Source: Bacteroidota bacterium (GTDB lineage Bacteria > Bacteroidota > Bacteroidia > Cytophagales > Cyclobacteriaceae). Taken from it: a stretch of DNA of 64,000 bases. This document shows, piece by piece, positions 60,001 through 64,000 of this stretch. The position numbers and the translations under genes were made by a program. Positions within the stretch are counted from its first letter, which is position 1. Every line of letters starts with the position of its first letter. The stretch covers positions 1 through 64,000 of the forward strand of contig JAEYWY010000033.1 of assembly GCA_023428695.1 (NCBI GenBank), in the 5' to 3' direction. Under the pieces are notes generated by a model that saw nothing but the letters and a program-made list of their open reading frames with translations, searched no databases and was not told the origin of the DNA.

Positions 60001-62330
60001 CTTACTTTGATGAAACGATCGTGTTCGACATCCATGATGTTCCGCTGCCACCGCCAATGCTTAATGGTGTGCCCGGCATCATCTGCGATGCAAACGGTGT
60101 GGATCTGTTTGGCTCCGATGCTGCCGATCCGAACTTTGCACAGCTGACGTATCAATGGAACACCGGTTCCGATCAGCGCATCATCAATGTGACAACGCCG
60201 GGGCAGTATAGCGTAACCGTTACGAATCAGTTTGGTTGTGAGAACCAGGGACAGGCCCTTGTCGCACCTTATCTCGGCAACGTGAATCTCGGACCGGATA
60301 TTGACATTTGTCAGAATGCTCCATTTCAATTAAGTGTTGCTGCGGTGATTCCGACTGCTACATATACGTGGTTTGAAAACGGCGTGGCGCAACCAACACC
60401 AGCCGTTCCCAATGTGTTTGATGTCAACACAGCAACTTCGGGCACGAAGACGTATCGCGTTGAGGTTGCAGATGCGCTTTGTACGGTAAGTGATGAGGTC
60501 GTTGTAAATGTGAACGCGGTCCCTGCTTTCACTGCAGTTCCGCAGCCCGATGGCAACTGCGACCCTGCAATCAATTCAGGTGAGATACTGCTTAACATCA
60601 CAACGCCGGTTGGGCGACCGCTCTCATATTCGATTCTGGGCAACTCAGGCTTTACTGAAAGTGCGAGCGATGTCAATGCAGTGTTCAATCAGAATTTTGT
60701 AGGACTTGCTGCCGATATCTATAACGTGACGGTTACCGATCAGGTATCGAATTGCGCGGCCAATGAGATCATTACTATAAACAATTCGGATCTTGCATTT
60801 ACAGCAACCGAATCGGGCACATGCCATCCGAACATGGCTATTGATGTAGCCATAACAACACCACCATCCGGACCGTACACGTATCAGATCTTTGACTCCG
60901 GTGCAGGACTTGTCCGCGATGGCAACGGCAATGATCCGTCATTCATAACGGTTGCCGTCCCGGATATCGACGATACCTACACAATACGCGTGACCAATGG
61001 TGCGGGATGCCAGGCGTCTCAAACGGTTGACATTCAACAGGACGCGCCGTATGATCCGTTTATCAGCGATGCGTTGCTTTGTAACCTGAATCAGGTCGGA
61101 GTCGAATTTGCATCCGGCCCGGTTGACGCGAATCAGTTCGCCTGGACTGCAACGACAACAGGAGGTACCGGCAATGGTATCGTAACAACTTCCGGCACAA
61201 CTGCTACTCTGGCTGTGGGAACGTGGGTTGTAAATGTTGACGTTCAGGGTCCGGGTGCGTGCCCTGCAACAGCAACGCGCACAGTAACAGTGTCTGGCCC
61301 GCTTACGGCTGACTTCACCCAAACAGATGCCTGCGTCGACCCGGTTGTGCTCAACGCAACGCCTACTGGTACCGCCTTCTCATACCGCTGGTCCAGAAAC
61401 GGAAGCCCTCCTTTTGCATTCACACCAAGTCTGACACTCACACCCGCCGACGATAACAGTTCGTACATGGTTACGGTACTGAATACATTGAACGGTTGTC
61501 TTGACGATTCGCAGGAGCGTGTTGTACGGGTAATAGAACCGTTTACTGTTTCCATCACATTGCCCCCGTTCGCGTGTGAAGGTTCGGAGTTCCAGATTGT
61601 CGCGTCGTCGAGTCGCCCTGATGTGGTTACGTTCCAGTGGTTCCTCAACGGCGGGGCACTGCCGCAAAGTTCGCCCGTGATCATGGCGAATCAACCGGGT
61701 ACCTACCGCGTTATTGGTGTACTCCTGAATTGTACCTCCCCCCCCGCTGAGGGAACGATAACTCCGAATCCTGCACCTGATGTAAACCTCGGTCCGTTGC
61801 GTCGGATCTGCCCGTACCCCGGTCCTGAGCCTACCCGTACCGTTGTGTTGGATGCGGGCGGAGGATTCAGTACTTACGAATGGTTCCGCGTTGAAGGCAA
61901 CACGGTTCTTCCGCTCGACGTGACTACGCAGGAACTCACCGCGGACCAGGCTGGAATCTACCGTGTCCAGGTCAGCGACGACGACGGATGTCCTAATACC
62001 GCTGACGTCGAGGTGACGGAAGATTGTGATCCGATTATCAGCGCACCGAATGCGTTCAGGCCGGGAAGCAGCATAGAAGAAAATGACGGCTTCCGAGTAA
62101 TCACGCAATTCATCACAGATGAAGATTTCGAGATCTTCATTTTCAACAGGTGGGGCGAAATGGTCTTTACCTCCAAGCAACGCGACTTCCGCTGGAACGG
62201 CGGATATAATGGCAACGGCGGTCAGATCCTCCCTCCTGGCACGTACGCGTATCTCGTACGCTATCGCAGTGAATACCATCCCGAAGATAATGTCAGGGAA
62301 AAACGCGGCGGAGTGGTTCTCGTAAGATAA
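57009..62330 (+). CDS. Giant T9SS-exported protein with gliding-type C-terminal domain
   Basis: 1773 residues, signal peptide ending LYAGAQ. Two similar beta-propeller-like modules begin at ~28 (WYFGNRIVEFN ... VLFYTDGVNVYDA) and ~566 (WFFGDGAGLDFN ... AILYTDGETVWNK), so the front ~1000 residues contain an internal duplication. PKD/Ig-like repeats fill ~370-540 and ~940-1680 (e.g. PTAGQYTVRVKIWNKCEG). The last ~95 residues are a CHU-type gliding-motility C-terminal domain (SAPNAFRPGSSIEENDGF, FNRWGEMVFTSKQRDFRWNG). This end signals type IX export and surface attachment (type B CTD). Likely an adhesin or glycan-binding surface protein, partnered with the adjacent PorP/SprF. Confidence 0.92.
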   Translation: MKGKHLRLLIFFFVLPLYAGAQDYTGFTWYFGNRIVEFNRTNKQPNASTGAVTLGGPGAVAADPATGDVLFYTDGVNVYDASHATMANGTGLQGNTNGNQPVVLGQVPGQPNQYYIITNSATGEIRTTIVDMSLQGNPGAIPLGEVDNGTKNTLVPGLVNQSQAMITIPHENGTDFWLITHTTGTTTYNITLFTSAGPVSTTSFSGIGLIEDAANFAYNTATGQIAVSPREANRNVEILNFSAADGSLSFENDLPLSAVSSVTTDGVYDVEWSPNGQYIYISHAGDDGQPDLLQYDLNNLNSPTIVSPVSVLPQPNTITASYGLQTGPDGAIYHLYESGGQIHMGRINAPDSTAAFVNYEADAVAGPFGATQFPSFVPAQPPTITIDFEATGCVNVPTQLFPTITPAADSLQWFITGDPAPFSNSWSPVHTFNQAGPVSITVVAWSGGEPTMYTEQIVIQDFDTQITLEPEVTGCHSEFKEPKVKPPGWVECGTAGGDPCLTVEAQIQGSGGTIRWFGPDGEIPGANTTTLNPPKPGYYYIVVGDGPCFAYAGVNVKEYDVPDPRSNVWFFGDGAGLDFNPLFADPPGVLTDISNGVMNAPQGTATMSDRNGQAILYTDGETVWNKNNEVIATDIGGSQNATQSSLIMAVPGDETLYYIFTTQEMTDGTFELRYTLFDLKLNGGTGGIVDPDNDPATNPPSTVLFTRSTERLLAVGDLLITHEYGNNTFRVYRITPQGISAPIISNIGSDHTFAATTSGEGYMAYAANRIAVGLTGPGGNTVEVFDIDTGTGELTNFRSIPVAAAGQVYGVAFSQSGEKMYVTLLGHPGEIFEFYYDDNLDTYVQMPAPIPMTALGAVQPGAMQFGPDGQLYVALEGQNFLGAIQPQDDDNTPSTFMANATPNLGGTSTLGLPNFVQQIANPIQGPGVTVPQVCINTDALFVATGKDATIDEFEWIFSDGITPSDPTSDSVTINVPTAGQYTVRVKIWNKCEGSQQAPYFDETIVFDIHDVPLPPPMLNGVPGIICDANGVDLFGSDAADPNFAQLTYQWNTGSDQRIINVTTPGQYSVTVTNQFGCENQGQALVAPYLGNVNLGPDIDICQNAPFQLSVAAVIPTATYTWFENGVAQPTPAVPNVFDVNTATSGTKTYRVEVADALCTVSDEVVVNVNAVPAFTAVPQPDGNCDPAINSGEILLNITTPVGRPLSYSILGNSGFTESASDVNAVFNQNFVGLAADIYNVTVTDQVSNCAANEIITINNSDLAFTATESGTCHPNMAIDVAITTPPSGPYTYQIFDSGAGLVRDGNGNDPSFITVAVPDIDDTYTIRVTNGAGCQASQTVDIQQDAPYDPFISDALLCNLNQVGVEFASGPVDANQFAWTATTTGGTGNGIVTTSGTTATLAVGTWVVNVDVQGPGACPATATRTVTVSGPLTADFTQTDACVDPVVLNATPTGTAFSYRWSRNGSPPFAFTPSLTLTPADDNSSYMVTVLNTLNGCLDDSQERVVRVIEPFTVSITLPPFACEGSEFQIVASSSRPDVVTFQWFLNGGALPQSSPVIMANQPGTYRVIGVLLNCTSPPAEGTITPNPAPDVNLGPLRRICPYPGPEPTRTVVLDAGGGFSTYEWFRVEGNTVLPLDVTTQELTADQAGIYRVQVSDDDGCPNTADVEVTEDCDPIISAPNAFRPGSSIEENDGFRVITQFITDEDFEIFIFNRWGEMVFTSKQRDFRWNGGYNGNGGQILPPGTYAYLVRYRSEYHPEDNVREKRGGVVLVR

Positions 62331-62353
62331 CTCAGCACGATTCTCAATCTCAG

Positions 62354-62378
62354 AAAGGCCGGCAGAACCGGCCTTTTT
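62354..62378 (+). terminator. Terminator of the giant T9SS protein
   Basis: Stem AAAGGCCGG/CCGGCCTTT (62354-62362 with 62368-62376), 5-nt loop, T tract then CTTTG. Confidence 0.85.
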
Positions 62379-62492
62379 CTTTGATTTCAAGCACACACGG
62401 ACACACTTGCAAATCGGTTGCACTTTATCTGACATGGGTGCATGTGTTCGCCAACAATTGACTAAAATGTGATCCCAAATCAAACCGCACCT

Positions 62493-64000
62493 ATGAAAAG
62501 ATTATTCTGTGTACTCGCTGTCCTTGTCTTGCTTGGAGGATGCGGACCGCGAGAAACCTTATACTCATCATCCGGCAAGACTCTGTCACTCGTTCCACTC
62601 CCGGTGAAAGTGTCGGTTATGAATGAAAAAGTTTCGCTGGAAAATGGTTACTCAATCGACGTGAACTCAGCGGAAGCTACTGCTATCGCCAACCTGCTCC
62701 GCGACAATCTTAACAGGTCAGGGCTTTCAGAAAATAAATCCGGCACAGCGTTGGTTTTGACCATCAATGCCAATGATACCACGCTTCGCGCTGAAGGATA
62801 TCGAATGACGGTTAACGAAGACAGTATAAAAATCATTGGCCGTGATGGCGCCGGACTATTTTACGGAACACAGACCCTGGTTCAACTCGTGGGTGCAAAC
62901 GGAAAAACGATTCCCGTCGTCACCATCGACGATTACCCGCGCTTCCCCTATCGTGGGATGCACCTGGACGTCGGAAGGCATATGTTCCCGGTTGAGTTCA
63001 TAAAGAAATACATCGATCTCATGGCTCATCACAAGATGAACCGTTTTCACTGGCACCTGACGGAAGACCAGGGCTGGCGCATCGAGATAAAGAAATATCC
63101 GCTCCTTCAGGAGAAAGCAGCCTTCAGAAAAGAAACGGTGATTGGCCACGCAACTACCGCCACACGTAGTCAATTGAAAAATTTTGATGGGACGCCATAC
63201 GGCGGATACTACACACAGGATGAAATCAGGGATGTCGTCAGGTACGCAGCCGAGCGTTATGTTACCATAATTCCGGAGATCGAGCTGCCTGGCCATTCAC
63301 TTGCGGCACTTTCAGCATATCCTCATTTGGGTTGTACGGGCGGTCCCTATGAAGCGGCGACAACGTGGGGTGTATTTGACGATGTGTACTGCGCAGGCAA
63401 AGAAGAAACGTTTACATTTCTCCAGGACGTTCTCGATGAGGTAATGGCACTCTTCCCAAGCGAATATATTCACATTGGTGGTGACGAATGCCCAAAAACG
63501 CAATGGAAAAAATGTCCGCATTGCCAGAAGCGAATGCGTGAGATGGAGTTGCAGGATGAGCACCAGTTGCAAAGCTATTTCGTGAGGCGTATTGAAAAGT
63601 ACCTTAACAAGCACGACAGACAAATCATTGGCTGGGACGAGATCCTCGAAGGCGGTCTCGCACCGAACGCCACCGTAATGAGCTGGCGCGGTGAACAGGG
63701 TGGTATTGCTGCTGCCAGAGCAAAGCACGCCGTTATTATGACACCCGGAAACTGGTGTTACTTCGACCGCTATCAGGATACGACCGGCTCAGAACCGCTC
63801 GCCATTGGCGGGTATACTCCGGTGGAGAAAGTATATTCCTACGAACCTGTTCCCGACACACTTTCACCATCAGAGGCAGCATATATCCGGGGAGCTCAGG
63901 CAAATTTGTGGACGGAATACATTAAGACACCCGAACATGTGGAATATATGGTATACCCACGCGCTTGTGCCATGGCTGAAGTACTTTGGACCCCTTCGCA
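62493..64000 (+). CDS. Beta-N-acetylhexosaminidase lipoprotein (GH20), 3' end outside window
   Basis: 502 codons are visible without a stop, so the gene runs past the window end. Signal MKRLFCVLAVLVLLGGC marks a lipoprotein (Cys17). An N-terminal GH20b domain (~30-140) is followed by the GH20 barrel: FPYRGMHLDVGRHMFPVEFI, MNRFHWHLTEDQGWRIEIKK, and the catalytic pair Asp331-Glu332 in HIGGDECPKTQW; GAQANLWTEYI appears near the visible end. It removes terminal N-acetylglucosamine or -galactosamine from glycans by substrate-assisted catalysis. Probably periplasmic or surface-exposed, for chitin oligomers, peptidoglycan or glycoproteins. Confidence 0.93.
   Translation, partial: MKRLFCVLAVLVLLGGCGPRETLYSSSGKTLSLVPLPVKVSVMNEKVSLENGYSIDVNSAEATAIANLLRDNLNRSGLSENKSGTALVLTINANDTTLRAEGYRMTVNEDSIKIIGRDGAGLFYGTQTLVQLVGANGKTIPVVTIDDYPRFPYRGMHLDVGRHMFPVEFIKKYIDLMAHHKMNRFHWHLTEDQGWRIEIKKYPLLQEKAAFRKETVIGHATTATRSQLKNFDGTPYGGYYTQDEIRDVVRYAAERYVTIIPEIELPGHSLAALSAYPHLGCTGGPYEAATTWGVFDDVYCAGKEETFTFLQDVLDEVMALFPSEYIHIGGDECPKTQWKKCPHCQKRMREMELQDEHQLQSYFVRRIEKYLNKHDRQIIGWDEILEGGLAPNATVMSWRGEQGGIAAARAKHAVIMTPGNWCYFDRYQDTTGSEPLAIGGYTPVEKVYSYEPVPDTLSPSEAAYIRGAQANLWTEYIKTPEHVEYMVYPRACAMAEVLWTPS

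Noticed and set aside
57927..60329. Two ~199-codon minus-strand ORFs inside the giant gene
   Set aside because: Long antisense frames arise from its Gly/Thr/Asp-rich codon bias; no recognisable domains.
61380..62483. 367-codon minus-strand ORF opposite the giant T9SS protein
   Set aside because: Antisense to the CHU C-terminal region, which has unmistakable domain sequence; the ORF product is Arg/Cys-rich and patternless.

Overview
The window is chromosomal DNA of a Bacteroidota bacterium, most likely order Cytophagales (Chryseolinea/Ohtaekwangia-like; genus inferred only from gene style). Evidence: a PorP/SprF type IX secretion protein beside a 1773-residue protein ending in a gliding-motility (CHU-type) C-terminal domain, a TonB receptor/DUF4249 pair, a TamL-like lipidated Omp85 protein, a fused E1 alpha/beta dehydrogenase, and a textbook Bacteroidota promoter (TTTG-N19-TATCTTTG) in front of tRNA-Glu. 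Oxygen-dependent HemF indicates an aerobe. No phage, IS element, plasmid or CRISPR locus is visible; this looks like stable core genome with many envelope and secreted proteins.

Layout. 1-380: three tandem ~122-124 bp units, each with two hairpins. 0.4-10.7 kb: metzincin lipoprotein, thiolase, YwqK/MORN-repeat protein, purC, STAS protein, ribonuclease Z, queuosine-precursor transporter, SpoU methyltransferase and TamL-like protein. 10.7-19 kb: fused E1 dehydrogenase, hemF, small lipoprotein, PIF1-like helicase, small proteins and a BON protein with a long Gly/Tyr/Ser/Arg/Asp-rich region. 19-24.7 kb: polysaccharide deacetylase, large HEXXH metalloprotease, a helical protein preceded by a candidate leader-peptide attenuator, a Spy-like protein, a single-domain response regulator and tRNA-Glu. 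24.9-32.2 kb: gap, DnaJ-TPR/TerB-like/NTF2-like gene run, class III aminotransferase, hslV, pyruvate dehydrogenase E2. 32.3-38.6 kb: peptidase-MA/propeller/barrel protein and the TonB receptor-DUF4249 operon. 38.7-41.2 kb: a group of very small membrane proteins, a coiled-coil lipoprotein, a YtxH protein and an outer-membrane barrel. 41.5-55.7 kb: RRM protein, SLC13 transporter, hybrid histidine kinase convergent with a sigma-54 response regulator, PepSY-like protein, sugar porter, ahcY, DsbA-like oxidoreductase, BNR/sialidase-like protein, coiled-coil lipoprotein and slyD. 55.7-64 kb: PorP/SprF, giant T9SS-type protein, and the start of a GH20 hexosaminidase lipoprotein cut by the window end.

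Most genes are monocistronic or in short runs bounded by clear intrinsic terminators, many shared by convergent genes. Several start codons lie within 5-8 nt of the -7 element, suggesting leaderless or near-leaderless mRNAs. No single unmistakable new system is present. The most interesting signals are the 30-codon leader ORF with mutually exclusive hairpins (23151-23293), the hairpin tandem array (1-380), the rnz start directly behind a terminator (5694-5741), the disordered BON protein, and the 38.7-41.2 kb small-membrane-protein cluster.
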